Positions 63,726 to 64,000 of a stretch of DNA of 64,000 nucleotides are shown one piece after another. The stretch is from Parasphingopyxis lamellibrachiae (GTDB lineage: Bacteria; Pseudomonadota; Alphaproteobacteria; Sphingomonadales; Sphingomonadaceae), in NCBI RefSeq assembly GCF_003385775.1, contig NZ_QRDP01000004.1, positions 1,659,763 through 1,723,762 on the forward strand, given 5' to 3'. Numbering within the stretch: the stretch's first letter is position 1; every line of letters starts with the position of its first letter. The position numbers were made by a program, and so were the translations under genes. Under the pieces are notes generated by a model. The model was not told the origin of the DNA. It saw nothing but the letters and a program-made list of their open reading frames with translations, and did not search any database.

Positions 63726-64000
63726 ATGGTTCGCATCTTGGCTTTCTTTTTAATCATTGGGTTGTTGGCATCGCACGGCTCCATAGGCGTTGCAGCAACT
63801 CATGGGCCTGATGATCATGGCCATGATCATTCGACGGCGTCTGAAAGTGATACAATTGGCTTTGCAGCTTTTTCTGAAGCACTTGGCAAAGATAGTCGAG
63901 ATATTGACACCGACGATCAACAATCGACACTAGGCCATGCCCACCTGACGGCCGATGGAATGAATGGCGTCTCTGATGTTGGACAGGTCTTTTTCGGTCC
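63726..64000 (+). CDS. Partial His-rich exported protein, cut by the right edge
   Basis: From ATG at 63726 the frame stays open to the window end, at least 91 codons. It starts with a signal peptide (VRILAFFLIIGLLASHGSIG) followed by HGPDDHGHDH and later GHAHL. It lies 38 bp after the MFS exporter and may be co-transcribed. A periplasmic metal-binding or CzcI/CzcE-like role is likely; the family is not visible in this part. Confidence 0.6.
   Translation, partial: MVRILAFFLIIGLLASHGSIGVAATHGPDDHGHDHSTASESDTIGFAAFSEALGKDSRDIDTDDQQSTLGHAHLTADGMNGVSDVGQVFFG

Overview
The window reads as a moderately GC-rich alphaproteobacterial chromosome, most likely of the Sphingomonadales. That placement is an inference from codon use, from frequent ATGA-type stop/start overlaps between neighbouring genes, from a FixL/FixJ/FixK-type oxygen-sensing set, and from the style of the copper and Czc clusters. 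No rRNA, tRNA or CRISPR array was found, so it cannot be fixed more closely.

Bases 1-10,300 look like ordinary chromosome. They hold a purine-nucleoside salvage operon (adenosine kinase, LOG-family phosphoribohydrolase, CNT nucleoside transporter), a YhhQ-type queuosine-precursor transporter, a tandem acyl-CoA dehydrogenase pair, an MDR-family reductase and phosphoenolpyruvate carboxylase.

Bases 10,340-15,240 are a minus-strand sulfide-oxidation operon: persulfide dioxygenase, two YeeE/YedE half-transporters, a type II sulfide:quinone oxidoreductase and a SulP anion transporter. Divergent from it (15,685-18,186) lies a soluble haem-PAS FixL-like kinase with all the key haem-pocket residues, a FixJ-like regulator and a Crp/Fnr (FixK-like) regulator whose recognition helix carries a cysteine. 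A zinc alcohol dehydrogenase, a lipoprotein, a DUF2267 protein and two L,D-transpeptidases follow. An 18-bp element is shared, in the same orientation, by the FixK-like gene and one transpeptidase gene.

Bases 22,500-26,120 hold a three-gene surface-polysaccharide-like cluster (GNAT, JmjC-like dioxygenase, flippase). Bases 26,200-30,620 hold an orphan phage-like cassette: an unknown protein, a ParB-methyltransferase fusion, a DUF5681 protein, a catalytically intact large terminase, and the broken tail of a second terminase. No portal, capsid or integrase gene accompanies it.

From about 30.8 kb to the right edge the window is almost entirely metal homeostasis. A minus-strand Cu operon (csoR, Cys-rich secreted protein, His/Asp-rich secreted protein, CopA oxidase, CopB, DUF2231, DUF411) faces a plus-strand set (two membrane proteins and a Cu P-type ATPase). 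Three 17-bp ATACC-N7-GGTAT elements punctuate this locus and are probably CsoR operators. Next come a CusCBA copper/silver efflux operon with a CusB-CusF fusion, a DmeR-DmeF Ni/Co module with its own palindrome, a DUF3703 protein, and a CzcCBA operon continued by a DUF190 PII-like protein and two CDF transporters. The window ends with an MFS exporter with a His-rich tail and the start of a His-rich secreted protein cut by the right edge.
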